Source of the DNA: Nereocystis luetkeana
Taxonomy: Eukaryota; Sar; Phaeophyceae; Laminariales; Laminariaceae
Direction: 5' to 3'
Length of the DNA: 64,000 nt
Assembly: GCA_031213475.1 (NCBI GenBank)
Contig: JARUPZ010000012.1
Coordinates: 8,171,227 to 8,235,226, forward strand
Under the pieces are notes generated by a model. The model did not search any database. It saw only the letters and a list, made by a program, of their open reading frames with translations, and was not told where the DNA came from. Positions within the stretch are counted from its first letter, which is position 1; every line of letters begins with the position of its first letter. The translations under genes were made by a program, and so were the position numbers. Shown in pieces: positions 13,159-24,310 of the stretch.

Positions 13159-13257
13159 GTTTTCAGTTTTTTTTCAGCATTTTTCCGTATTTTTCGGTAT
13201 TTGTTTTTTTGACAAAATACCGAAACTTCGGGAAAATACTGAAAACACCCTGAAAGA
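13159..13257. repeat. Imperfect AT-rich inverted repeat (hairpin)
   Basis: The left arm (TCCGTATTTTTCGGTATTTG) and the right arm (AAATACCGAAACTTCGGGAA) are imperfect reverse complements, with a short T-rich loop near 13206-13212. Confidence 0.6.
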
Positions 13258-13280
13258 AATGACAAAACACCGAAAACACT

Positions 13281-14140
13281 ACAACCTACCGTCTACCTAT
13301 TGCGTATGGCATTGCGTCCCACCTTGAACATTCTACTGTCTCCCTAACTCCCGCCTATTGGCCACCCACCTACTACGTTCCTGCTGCCTACCCACTGCCC
13401 ACCTAAGATTGCCTGCCTCCGTGCTTTCCGCCTACTGCTCGCCTATTGATTGCATGTCAGCCTACTTCCCATCTACTCTCCGCCTGCTGTCTACTCACTT
13501 GCAACCATTGACCAACACTGCCGAGGTCTGGCGGCGACTCTCCTCCAACATCCTTCTCGAGGACCCGACACGCAGCCCTCTCGTCCCCCTCCCACCAACG
13601 GAGCGTCGCCACAACGATGTCACGACCACCACCACCATCACCACCACCACCACCACCACCACCACCACCACCACCACCATCACCACCCCTTCCGGCGCCG
13701 CGACCACCTCCGCCGCCACGGAGGTGGCCGTGGCCGTGGCCGCTGCGGACCCCACTCCCACCGGCGGTAGAACCCATCCTGGCAGTAGCAGTGGCAGCGC
13801 CCAGCGGCCTGACGGAGGCGCCCCAAGAAGACGCCACGTGGCTGTTTCACCTGTCGGTCGCAAAAACAGTAACTCTGCCCGCCACTCAGTTCGTAAGCAC
13901 CAGACAGAAGAGCGGACGGTGGAAGAGTGGATGGAGGAAAGGGGGGGGGTTGGGTACTCGGGAAAGCGGAGCGTTTTTTGTCGGAGGAAACAATTGTCAC
14001 CATTGCGCCTCTGTTTATGTTTGTTGTTCTGCCGTTACTGGCCAGGCCGGTCGGTCGATTCGATTGATCGAACCGTTGCACTTTACCCGCCGCTGCCTTG
14101 CGAAGGACACCGAGCAATAATCAAGGACGATATACAATTG
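13281..14140. other. No gene recognised; (ACC)n microsatellite
   Basis: A 262-codon plus-strand frame spans 13358-14146. Its core is an ACC/CCA trinucleotide array (about 13628-13686), read as Thr, His or Pro runs depending on frame. All three frames and the opposite strand stay open because of the repeat, and no domain is recognisable. Confidence 0.5.
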
Positions 14141-14149
14141 TTTTGAAGT

Positions 14150-14900
14150 TGATATTCGATCTATACATACCAGACTTATCGGAGCTTTCGATCAGCAGAA
14201 AACACCCGGGGATGCCAGGGGATGGAAAGAAAAACGCAATCGACATTTCGATGTATCCAAAGTTCGATACTTCTTATTTAGATGGACCAAAATTTTATCT
14301 TTCGATATATAGGAGCTTTCGATACGGTATCCTTCACCTGTCGAAAGCGTCCTGGCGGCCACAAGCTCCTACCGCACGCTACCCACCCCCGGAAGCATGC
14401 CCACACCTGTGTCCATGCCCAATGCCTAGATTTCCCACGCCTGCGCCTTTACTCCTTCCATCATCCCCTCTCCCCACCACCGAGATTCTGACCGCGCCTC
14501 TCGTGGCCGCGTGGGGTCCCAGACTACCATTGTAGTCGCTGCCCCACACGGCTACGACTGGCACAACAACAGTTTCGGTGGTATGTAGGGACAGTTAAGG
14601 AAGACGTGGGGGCGCGGGTGTGCAAGCTAGGGATTGGGCGTTGACGTGGGCGTGCTACCGGGGCTTGGTGGTGCGCGGCCGGAAGCGGACGGAGGCAGAA
14701 CCCTTCTGACAGGTGAAGGATATCGCATTGAAACCAATCGATGCGACATCCAGCACCTGTCAATTGGGCCCTGGGTCCCACGTATCCTGAGCACGTGTCG
14801 CCCAGGGTTGGCAACGTGCCCAAGCCCACGCCCACGCCCACGCCCAATGCCTAGCTCACCCTAGCCCGTACCCTCATACCTTCCCCCACGCTGCCTGGCC
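14150..14900. repeat. Alternately inverted modules and TTCGAT cluster
   Basis: Six TTCGAT words lie in 14155-14322. After that, a ~100-bp module with a CGCCCAATGCCTAG-like core occurs at about 14330-14450 (+), 14580-14740 (inverted) and 14745-14900 (+). The outer words TATCCTTCACCTGTC (about 14329) and GACAGGTGAAGGATA (about 14705) are inverted copies. Confidence 0.55.
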
Positions 14901-15440
14901 ACCACCGAATCTCTTTACCTTGCCTGGTATGACCACGAGAGGGTCTGCGCCACCACCACAGTCGCTACCGCTACCGCCATTAAGTACCTGCTTCATCACG
15001 ATGGGCTGCGGGGCTCCCCCTTCGGGCATAACACACGGCGAGTCCAGCCTGGAGGGTCGACGGGTGTTCTAGCAAGAGGCGGTGGGAGGACGCGGTGTTG
15101 GACGTGGTTGAGGGGGTACGCCCCACGACGATATGCTAGGGACGCACGGAGCACCCCTTGCTAAGGCTCTGGCGAACTTTCTCGACCTTGCAGAACTTTC
15201 TGATAATGGTGTCAAGGCTTCTCAATCCCTCAAGGAGCAAGCTGCTCCTCATAAGGGAGACGACAGCGGAGGGGATTCAGAAACGAGTTTCTCCCAAAGT
15301 GGCGAGGGAAACATCGACCTCAACCCGTCGGGAAACGTTGCTTGTTCAAGGCCCGCCGTTGTCGTTTCCTTTCGTGACCCTGCTAGATCCTTGAGGGCTT
15401 GGGGCACCTTGGTGTCATCCTCATCAATTTATGCAAGCGA

Positions 15441-15684
15441 GGCGTTCTACGATAGAGGTTCACCCTAATGTTTTGAGGCTCCTCGCTTAAGGAGCTCCAT
15501 ACCTCACCCGAAAACTGACTCCCGTAACGATCAAATTGCACCCCGATGAATAATCCCATGGGCCAAGTATACAAAAGCGTCATTTTTCGAAACAATACGG
15601 GCGTTCGCGGGATTTAGGGTTAGGGGGCCCCGTCATTCAGAAACAATTTTCGCGGGAATGTGCTACCTCTATCGTAGAACGCGT
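15441..15684 (+). mobile_element. MITE-like family 3, copy A
   Basis: About 244 bp with inverted ends GCGTTCTACGATAGAGG and CCTCTATCGTAGAACGC. The interior has GAGGCTCCTC...GGAGCTCCATACCTCA. Confidence 0.85.
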
Positions 15685-16804
15685 CAAGCGCGAAATATTC
15701 TGCCGGAGCTTTTGCAGGTGGTCACCAGCACATCGCAGTGGGACGTCACCTCCTCGATCCCTGCCAACCTCTTCCATATGGGCCTGCGCGGAGCACTGGG
15801 GGGGCGACATGGGAGGGAAGGCCGAAGGGACACCCTGCGGAAAGCAATCAGCACTGCTACGGATGCCGTTTTAGCTGCTACGGTATATATATATATGGGT
15901 ATGTATCACACACATATATCGGGGTCGCGGTGGAGCATAGTTTGTCTGTGACAAACGTACACTGCCTGTTTATATTTTATTATTTTGCTATAAAATAATA
16001 CACGGCGATTCCTGGCACAGTGTGTGATGTACGACATGCGATGGACGACCCTTAACGTACAATTCCATTTACGACACTTGCTTGCGAGCAAGAGTTTCGC
16101 CGAGGTCTTGGATTTGGATTTTCGCCTGAATTCGCAAGGGGAGAATGTTCACCACAGCGTCGCGAAGTCCCGCCGAGGAGGAGTCCCGTCCTGTCGATCA
16201 CGGTATTTCTGCCGCCTGGATACTTAATCCGTACCTGTTAGTCGCTTTTCATGGTTGACCGCCAATCATGCCAGGCTAGTTGACCGGCACTCGTTTATCT
16301 TCTTCACTTCGTATTTTGCATACACAACCCACGCTTCAAACGTTGGGAGATAGCGTCGAGTGTACTCTCGGAGTGGGGTACCCCGTCTTCCTTAGCTTAC
16401 AGCAGGCTGGGGTAGCAGTTGACGCCCTTCCCATCCATGGAGGATGTGACCCTCCGGACGGAAAATCACGTCGTTTGTCGGAGGGGCGAGGACTTAGTCT
16501 TGCCGTCGGTATGGTGGTAAATACTCTTTAACCTTGCGGGAAGGTACCACCCAAATATTCGCGCCCACCAGCCACGCTGTGCCTATGGGAAATGTAACTT
16601 CCCGTAAGGAGGTGGAGTCTTTGGAGGCGTTTAGGTATTCGAAGAAGCTGGCAGAATCGTGAGATGAGGCGAGATCACACGACAGCCGAAAGTGTTCTAG
16701 TCACTAGAGCTGCTTAGGCTTAGACGGTAGCTGCGGCAACAACGAGAGCTCATAGAAAATCTCGAACACCTAGCGTGCCCAGACTATTGATCGACTCTCT
16801 GGGC
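15685..16804. other. Left flank and probable leader of DIRS copy 2; no gene seen
   Basis: No ORF with a recognisable domain. The last ~60 bp before 16805 (ATTGATCGACTCTC) resemble the leader of DIRS copy 1. The element's left end could not be delimited. Confidence 0.45.
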
Positions 16805-18590
16805 ATGGCCGACCAGCCTTCCCTGCACGAGGGAGGTGGGCACGCCCCACTGGACGTGGTGGGAGGTGAGCAAGGGGAAGGAGCTGGCCAGCCTGGCTCC
16901 GGAGCACCGGACGGAGGCATCGGCAAAGGCGGAGCCGCGGGCATCGGCCGAGGCCTTCCCGCAGCACCAGCCGATCCTGCAATGATGGCGGTGCTGCAGC
17001 AGTTGTTGACGAGCAACCACGCGATCGCGGCTCGGATCACATGTCTTGAAAACATCCAGGCCCACCCGCAGCCGCTTGTGCAGGTTCACCAACCTCCCGG
17101 GGGCGCTATCGCCGGGGGCCTGGCAGCCCCGTGCGCTGGCGGCGCCATGGGAGGTCAGCCGTTGCCAGCGCCGCAAGACGCTAACATCCAGGCCGCGATC
17201 TCCGCGGGCGTAAAAGCCACCGCAAAGCGGGCAGCAGACCTATGGCACGCTTTGGAAGGCCCCAAGTTTTTTATCGCGCGCGGGGGGTTCAATATGGAGG
17301 CGTTCTACGATAGAGGTTCACCCTAATGTTTCCTGAGGCTCCTCCCTTAAGGAGCTCCATACCTCATCCGAAAACTGACTTCAGCAAAATCAAAATGCAT
17401 CGCGGCGAATACTCCCATGGCCCAAGTCTACGAAACTTTTTTTTTCGAACTCAAGATTGACATTGGGGTCAAGGGACCCCGTCTTTCAGAAACAAAATAG
17501 CGGAAATGTGCTACCTCTACTTATCGTAGAACGGGTCTGTGTGGGAGGTCATAACTCGCCCTCTCCTGCTTCTCGCGCTCGACGAGGTGGCGTTAGTGTC
17601 AGAAGATGTGACAAAGCAGCTCAGGGCGTTGTTCGAGTTCGCCGTAGAAGATGTTTACCCTACTCTTCCAGTCGAGCAGGAGCCCGTAGGAATGCCAGCC
17701 AAGGTGCACTTTCTTCACGTTTGTTGCGGCGTTCTTGGCGACCCTGGAATACGGCATGGAGGGAGCGCAGGCGGTGTGCAAAAAAACCGGGTTCGCACCT
17801 TGCGAGAGGAGCTCGAATAACTACAAAAAACGGTGGAGGTATACCTGCGGCGCCACTACAAAACACGCTTGGATCACAAGGGCAAGGTTCGCGAGGTGCT
17901 TCTCACAGCCATGAACGGGGGTCTGAAGGCGGGGATGATCGGCCTCACAAAGCAGGGGGGCGTCGTGCACCGGAAGTACCAATACGCGCCCCCCCCCCGT
18001 CCCGCACAGGCATCCCTATGCCTACGCTGGCTTTTACGCGGCTGAGGGAGCTGGTGGAGGAAGGCGCGGGATCCAGTCTCACGGAGCGTCAAGTATTCTG
18101 GAAGCAGGCGCCCGAAAAAGAAGCCTCTAAGAGGAAAGGAGCTCCCAGCAGGGAAGGGCAGGGGACTGGCCATATGCAAGGTCGGGCAGGTGCCGGAGGA
18201 GATGGCGGATCCGCGTTCAAATCTCACATGCTGGAGCGGCGGACTCCGCCGGCCGTGTGTGATTTTTCATGGCGCGGCGACGTGTCCCGGCGGGTAACCT
18301 GCTTGTTCTCCCACTTCCTAGGCGCCGGCAGAGCTCCGTCGGTCACCGTGCAGCAGCAGCAGCAGCAGCAGCAGCAGCTGCAAGCACCACCGCCGCCACC
18401 GCCGCCGACGCCGCGGCACCAGCCGCCACAGTATCAGGCGATCGCTACAGTCGGGGATCGGGCGGAAGGAGGAGGGGCGGGAGCCTTTCGGCCTCCGAGC
18501 GTGCCACGCTTTAGTAGAAACTACGCTCCCGGCGGCCGGAGCGGGGCTTCCGCCGGGGGCGAAGCGGGCCGGGGGACCGGCAGCAACTGA
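16805..18590 (+). pseudogene. DIRS-type retrotransposon gag-like ORF (copy 2), split by a MITE
   Basis: Counterpart of the minus-strand ORF at 3386-4940. The start is ATG 16805 (MADQPSLHEGG). The frame runs to LWHALEGPKFFIARGGF and is then cut by a family 3 MITE at 17300-17533. It resumes in the same homologous block (VALVSEDVTKQLRALFEF, MPAKVHF), with further frame changes near 17750 and 18040. The zinc knuckle at about 18250-18312 reads CDFSWRGDVSRRVTCLFSH: the second Cys of the copy 1 finger is Ser here, so the finger is broken. A CAG tract (18351-18375) encodes Gln, and the Gly/Arg-rich tail ends at 18590, as in copy 1. Dead copy. Confidence 0.72.
17300..17533 (+). mobile_element. MITE-like family 3, copy B, inside DIRS gag
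   Basis: Inverted ends GCGTTCTACGATAGAGG and TATCGTAGAACG. It interrupts the gag-like frame of DIRS copy 2 between blocks that are contiguous in copy 1. Confidence 0.85.
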
Positions 18591-19204
18591 CAATACGGGC
18601 TCTGCCATCTGGCAGGGCCGACCGAAGGGGGGGCAGGGACGAGAGAAGAAGGGGCAATCTTCCCGAACGCCAGGAGGTCCGTGGGAATTCTCCACGTTCC
18701 CACTCCTGGGTCGGTGTCGCCGGCACTGTTTCACGGTGAGAGCCGGGTGCCGCGAATCAAAAGCAGAGAATCAAGCAGCAGATCGTGTGAGACAGCGCCC
18801 CGGCAAAGAGACCGCACGGCAAGACGAAAATGTGATTCACGTAGGAGCACAGTGCAGCAGCAAGCCAGATCACTCGTCCCATCCACTCTCGCATGTCCGA
18901 CACACCCACCCTCCCGCCCTCCGCCACATTCGGCTCGCGCGTGGATTCCTACTGTCAGAAAATCGTGCCACCCAGCCTCGCGCGGACCACCCCCCCCTGC
19001 CCTCCGCCCCCCGCCGCGTCATGCATGCGCGGGGACCCCTATGGTCAGCGTGCGCAGGAGGGAGAGTTGATGATCTTCCAGGCCAAACAGCATGGTGCGT
19101 TCGCATCTACAAATACAGCAAGACAATTCACCGCATGAATCAGATGATCAGCCTCGCGACGTTTTCATACACCAGCGATAACCCAGAAGAAGGGGGTACT
19201 TGAT

Positions 19205-19480
19205 AAAAGGAACTTTCGGCCTGAACAGAGGGCCAGCTTACCCCTCTTCTTTGCGAATTGGGGCAGTACCGAGGTTGCGGAAGGTTCTGTAGAGCAGGCT
19301 TGGTGTGAACAGAGGGACCAGGTTACCCCCTTCCGACCGAAACCCGAGACAGTACCGGCGACGCGGAAGGCTCAAACTACAGCACAGAACGACTTGAGCA
19401 GAGGGCCAGATCGCCCCACTTTCACGCAGATCGGTACAGTGTCGATATCGCAGAAGGCTCAGATCAAAAGGGCCGTCCAC
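19205..19480 (+). repeat. Tandem ~87-89 bp repeats in the gag-pol spacer of DIRS copy 2
   Basis: Three units with the core GAACAGAGGGCCAG followed by TTACCCC or CGCCCC at about 19219, 19308 and 19394. The same array is in DIRS copy 1 at 2190-2480 on the opposite strand. Confidence 0.65.
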
Positions 19481-19686
19481 CCATTCAGTACACAGAAATC
19501 CCCACAGCAGCACAGACGTCACACCTAGTTTGGCAGAGAGAACAGGGGTAGTACGACCGGCCAACCTTGCAGCAGTCAGATGAACTCACGCTCGTTTCGG
19601 CCGACGCGCGGGAGATTATCGGGTTAGCACGTTCACGGCTTCCCAATGGGGAGTCGCGCAGTCGGAAACGATCAGACAGCGTGGAG

Positions 19687-19931
19687 GCGTTCTGCGATAG
19701 GGGTTCACCCCAAACATTCTGAGGCTCCTCACTTGAGGAGCTCCGTACCTCACCCGAAAGCTGACTTCAGCAAATCTTATACTGCATCTCGATGAATAAT
19801 CCCATGACCCAAGTATACAAAAAAGTCATTTTTCGAAACAAGATTGTTATTGCGACGACTCGGGGGTTAAGGAGCCCCGTCATTCAGAAATCGTTTTAGC
19901 GGAAAAGTGCTACCTCTAGCGTAGAACGCGT
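19687..19931 (+). mobile_element. MITE-like family 3, copy C, inside DIRS copy 2
   Basis: Inverted ends GCGTTCTGCGATAGGGG and CTAGCGTAGAACGC. It lies directly upstream of the surviving pol N-terminal block. Confidence 0.8.
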
Positions 19932-19944
19932 CCATGGTGCAACG

Positions 19945-22335
19945 ATGGCACGCAGAAAAAAAAACTCGGAAAGAACGATCTTTGACGCCCGAGAAAGAGA
20001 AGAACCGTTGTGTACGCTCGCCAACATTTGCCCAACCGTGATGCGAGATAAGCGAGGCGTTGTGGGAGACGCAGCTCGAGAAATAGGAGGATCTGTGGTT
20101 GCACCACCGGTCACGTTCTACGATAGAGTTAGCGCATTTTCGCAGGAATGTTTTCTGAATGACGGGGTTCCTTAACCACAAAAATCGTCGGGATGCCAAC
20201 CTTGTTTCGAAACTTTTCGTTTTCGTATACTCGGGACATGGGATTACTCATCGGGGTGTAATTTGATTTTTGCTGAAGTCAGTACTTGGGTGAGGTATGG
20301 AGCTCCTCAAGTGAGGAGCCTCAGAACATTTAGGGTGAACCTCTATCGTAGAACGCCTCACCGATAGAACCCGCACAAATACAACCGTACTTCGGAGACT
20401 TGAAAGGGTTCGGGGCAGTCGACGAGCTAGTCATGATAGGCACAGGAGGGGTGGGTGCCTGTACACGCAGCAGCGACGGGCGTAGATCTAGAGCGCGCAT
20501 TACAGTACGGAAACCACCCCAGTGTCAACAAGAATTTGCCAGCGGTCTGGGAAAAAAATCGGCGAAGATGTAAGAAGACAAAAATCCTTAGTGATACAAA
20601 ATAAATCAGCTGCGCACGAAATCCCCAATCTAAGAGTGTCCCCGCTGTAGGCCGTAGGGACACACAAGGTCAGGATCATGAAGGATTTATTGTTTTGATG
20701 AGCAGCGTCGAGGAAAGAAAGGCGGGCTCACCGGCGACACGTACTCTGGCACTGTTCCCCAATTGCCTGGGCGCACGCGCGCTGCCCACGTTTCTTGGCG
20801 AACGCATGACACTGAGAAATAAGTTCCCAGTAATGAGGACACTGACGAGTAAGGCCGATGTGTCGGACGTCTTCAGGAACGTGCGGGCCGACCCCAACCA
20901 AGCTCACAGCTTTTGCTACACTGTAGGAGATCTGATGGTGATTGATTTTCGATTCGCCTTCAGATGGTCGGGATCACCGGGTTTCTGGGGCGTCATGTCT
21001 GTCGCGGCCGAACACGCGCACTGCAACACCACTCTGGACTCGACCCAGCTATTAGACGAAGGAAAATAAATGACGGCCCAGGTTAAGCCGGTAAATCGAT
21101 GGGTACACCCCCGCCGATTTCGCCGGACGCAAAAAACAGAGCGCGCAGCGGGGGAGAGATTTTCGACCCATTTTGCGCAACCGTGTACGTAGACGGCTGT
21201 CTCTTAATCAGGGCACAACATTCAGACGACGACAAAACGGTCTTGAGTGCATCGGACTCCCTCGCCTCGGATCACGTGCGTTTATTTGGACCGGGGGAGG
21301 AAGGGGTATCGCCCATGTTAGCCCCGAAGAGGAATACGAACTGGGACTCCACGAATGACGCGTTAGGGTTCACTATCAATTAGCACACAATAACAATTTC
21401 GTTTCCGCGAGAAAATGCCAACGATGTAAAAAGGCTGCTGCTTGACAAGTGGCCCTTGAGCAGAAGGCGAGCGTCTGCGAGGGACGTTCTCAGCGTGGCC
21501 GGGAAGTTGTGGAACCTAGTGCGAGCGGGCAGGTATTTCGTATGGAGGCTGTTGCGACTGACCGGATTACACGACGCGAGCGCTGAAAAAAAAAACAGAA
21601 CTGCATGGTAAAGCTTGGCATAGAGTTTCATGCGGACCTCCTCCTTTGGAAGTGGGCGATATACCATTAGCTTCCCCTAGAGGGAGAGGTGCTTAGCGCG
21701 CCCTGGTACACGGCGATAAAACGACTCGCCAAAAACGTTTTGCCTGACGCAAGTTTTGAGGGTGGCAGGATTGCGATGGAAAGAAGGTGTTTTGGAGATA
21801 CGACTTGCCGTCTGACCTGACCGCAGGACTTAAAAGACAAGCCGATCTTCAGGAGACCTGAACCATAACAATCAACCCCCTAGAGTTATCGGGAACGGTT
21901 GTGACCGCGTGGGTTATACTCGAATTGGTAGGAGACAGTCCAGACGCAGGTGACCCGGTTCTGGTGCGAGGCGATAACATGGCGGCCGTATCGTGGGTGT
22001 CTCGAAGCGGCGGGGCCGTAGACAAAAGGGCCTACTTACTCATGAGAATGAATGCTGGGGCGCCTTGAACTCGCAGGTGGATGGAATCACCCTGCAAAAA
22101 CATATTCCAGGCGTGCAGAACACCTCAGCGGACGGGATTTATTTCACAGTGGCCTAGGGAGACGTTGGCAGCCAAGGTCAGGGAGATAACCCACTCCAGC
22201 GACTGGCGTGAACAATCCATTGGTCCGCGGGGGGGGGATTTTTATATTGTACTCCAGACAAAGAACATCCTAAAAAAACACGACGACGTTTTATGGACGC
22301 TCATGATGAACGAAGCAGAAGAACTCGCTTGACTC
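19945..22335 (+). pseudogene. DIRS-type retrotransposon pol: RT and RNase H (copy 2, decayed)
   Basis: Plus-strand counterpart of 1-2039. The N-terminal block (RGVVGDAAREIGGSVV) is split by MITE copy D (20113-20357) and resumes with YFGDLKGFGAVDELV. HEIPNLRVSPL (about 20615-20650) is followed by a stop. The RT palm then shows SKADVSDVFRNV, VIDFRFAFRWSGSPGFWGVM (20850-21000) and a catalytic box degraded to YVDGCLLIR (about 21183-21210), so the second Asp is lost. RNase H remnants carry TVVTAWVILELVGD and RGDNMAAVSWVSR (21900-22010). The DIRS-typical tail with ISQWPRETLAAKVREI (about 22135-22185) follows. Multiple stops and frameshifts make it inactive. Confidence 0.82.
20113..20357 (-). mobile_element. 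MITE-like family 3, copy D, inverted, inside DIRS pol
   Basis: Same family as copies A-C but in reverse orientation. Its ends read CGTTCTACGATAGAG and CCTCTATCGTAGAACGC. It splits a block contiguous in DIRS copy 1 (VVPPI | DPAQ). Confidence 0.85.
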
Positions 22336-22429
22336 GTGCGCCCTTTATGATGCATGCCTCGTTCAACTCATAGCATGCATACCGTGAACGCGCGTTATCA
22401 CAAGAACAGGGGACAACAAAAGGAGGAAA

Positions 22430-23176
22430 CAAGGGAGAGGTGGAAATATTGGTCGAAACGCTCCCGCTCGGTTCGGTCGGCAGGAGCACTCAGAAAAAAC
22501 TCCTTAGAATAAAGGAACACCTGGGTAAAAGAGGGGAAAGTGCAGGGTAATGGGCCTTGGTTGCATACTGTCGACGATCACAATGAAGGGCTGACCGAAC
22601 TGCTCAAATTAACGACGTCTCGTTGTTTTGAGTATAATAACTCCTGCAATCGACCATCACAGGGTACTTAGCAGAGACTATTATAACTACTTCCACAAGA
22701 TGTTCGCAGGATGGGAGCTTCCTTTGTCGCACTGCATGATCGTCGCAGTGGGAAAGGGGATAGACAGGGCGCACGGTATGTCTACCAATAAAAAACAAGT
22801 GGGATTGCCCTTGACGTGGGCAATGCTTGCGCAAGGGCGACAGGCAGTCGTGAGTATGGAAGACGGGGGGTACGTCATGTGGTTATTAGGACTCGTCGTC
22901 TCATCTTTTCTTTTGTGCAGAGTGTCGGAGTTGTGGGCGTACGCCAATGGGCAGGCACATGCCGAGTTTGCCTTGACGCGGAAGAGTCACCCCACGGTAG
23001 GGGTTGCACTTTTTGGGACAAAGGTTTCTGACCGATTGAGTTCCCTAAGTAAGGGACCAGCAGTCAGGATAAACATTTTACTCGCATATTTCGTTTTAGG
23101 ACTGGCGCATAAAAGTGCCGGTCGGGTGGCGCAAACAAATTTCTTCTTCCAAGCATTGTATCGGGTGAGATATTGA
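22430..23176 (+). pseudogene. DIRS-type tyrosine recombinase, C-terminally truncated
   Basis: Downstream of RNase H, the frame EVEILVETLPLGSVGRSTQ begins a tyrosine-recombinase N-terminal domain. After a gap it continues (22628-23176) with GLPLTWAMLAQGRQAVVS and the catalytic box I LCRVSELWAYANG, followed by the ALTRKSHP block. Box I with its Arg is clear. The HxxR and the nucleophilic Tyr are not recognisable, because the frame decays before a degenerate family 3 MITE fragment. This domain defines the element as DIRS-like rather than LTR-type: insertion would use recombinase strand exchange instead of a DDE integrase. Confidence 0.75.
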
Positions 23177-23230
23177 GCTCCAAATGTGAGGAGCTCAGGA
23201 ACGTCTGGCGCAACCCTACCGTGGGATGGT
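23173..23230 (-). mobile_element. Degenerate fragment of MITE-like family 3
   Basis: GAGCTCC..GTGAGGAGCTCAGGAACGT matches the right part of copy D with mismatches, and the TIR is eroded (CCCTACCGTGGGATG). Confidence 0.5.
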
Positions 23231-23346
23231 TCGGAAATGAATTTCTTTCTTTCACGAAGGAGTGCAGGTTGCGTTTGAGACCCAAAGCGATCGCTACAGC
23301 AGTGCAGGTGAAGTTTCCGGCGTCGTAAGTGTGACAAAAAAAAGGG

Positions 23347-23552
23347 TAGGGTGCACCATCACGCGAACGCGCCTCGTGCTGGAGAAGGAGACGGGGGCGG
23401 GGGGGCGTCGATAGGAGTGTTCGAAGCTCTGTTGGAACTGCTGGGGTTAGGGTGCACCATCACGCGAACGCGTCTCGTGCTGGAGAAGGAGACGGGGGGG
23501 AGGGGCGTCGATGGGAGTGTTCGAAGCTCTGTTGGAACTGCTGGATGTACAT
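23347..23552. repeat. Two-copy tandem duplication, 101-bp unit
   Basis: GTGCACCATCACGCGAACG begins at 23351 and again at 23452. The units differ by a few substitutions and the length of a G tract. Confidence 0.9.
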
Positions 23553-24205
23553 ACCCACTGCTACCAGCGGAAGCGCCCTTGACGGTTAGGAGCACCCCGC
23601 GTGGGCGGAGAGTGTTCACTAGGACATGAGCGGTCGCGGCGTTGAGATTTAGGGTAGGTAGCATCGATAAAGACTCCATGCATTTCGCGTTGCACTCCGA
23701 AAGAGAATCGGGGGGGGGGGGGGGGCACCCAGCTAGCGTTCCAAGGAATCGTGAAGTTGCAAATTCAGTGTACAGGACGGTGGGAGTCACGGGCGTTCAT
23801 GACGTACGTGGAGGAGGCAAGGCAAGGAGCAAGCTCCGTTTCTGCTGCTCTTGCAAAAAACGTAGAATAGTACTCGTGATAGCATGGAAAATACGTTTTT
23901 AAGTGGTCAGGCTGCTTTATGGTGTGAGTGGTAGATAGCCTCGCAGAGAGTGCAGCGGGGCCATCAGTATTCGGGTTATAGCCTGATTCATTACAAGTTG
24001 GAGGGTTTTCCATAAGAGGTAGAAGGGTGAATACGAACGTGGCATATGACGGAATGGTCGTTCGTATCATGGTTTGGGGGGTATTGAATTTGCACGATAG
24101 AGGTGTCTACATGTGAAAATATAATAGAGAATTCTTGAGCCATAACAAAGTTACATTCTTCACCAGATTATTGACGTGAGAAGGAAATCCACTTTTATTT
24201 GAAGG
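23553..24205. other. No gene recognised
   Basis: No domain, repeat family member or RNA motif seen apart from a G17 run near 23710-23726. Confidence 0.5.
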
Positions 24206-24209
24206 TGTT

Positions 24210-24310
24210 TGCATTGTGGACGTGAGATTCGAACTCACGACCAACGACCAAAGACCCATATCCTGCCGACGACGCCATTTGTTAAGGTCTTAGTCCGTTG
24301 GGCTATTGGT
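24210..24310 (-). repeat. tRNA-like / SINE-like sequence
   Basis: The minus strand carries two A-box-like words, TAGCCCAACGG (24305-24296) and TGGCGTCGTCGG (24277-24266). These precede a perfect T-arm with B box, GTGAG TTCGAAT CTCAC (24238-24222). The 3' acceptor strand GTCCACA has no complement at the expected 5' position, so a tRNA gene is unlikely. Confidence 0.6.

Noticed and set aside
13358-14146. 262-codon plus-strand ORF
   Set aside because: Kept open by an (ACC)n array that is open in several frames on both strands; no domain.
24210-24310. tRNA gene on the minus strand
   Set aside because: The T-arm is perfect but no 5' acceptor strand matches GTCCACA, and the anticodon arm pairs poorly.
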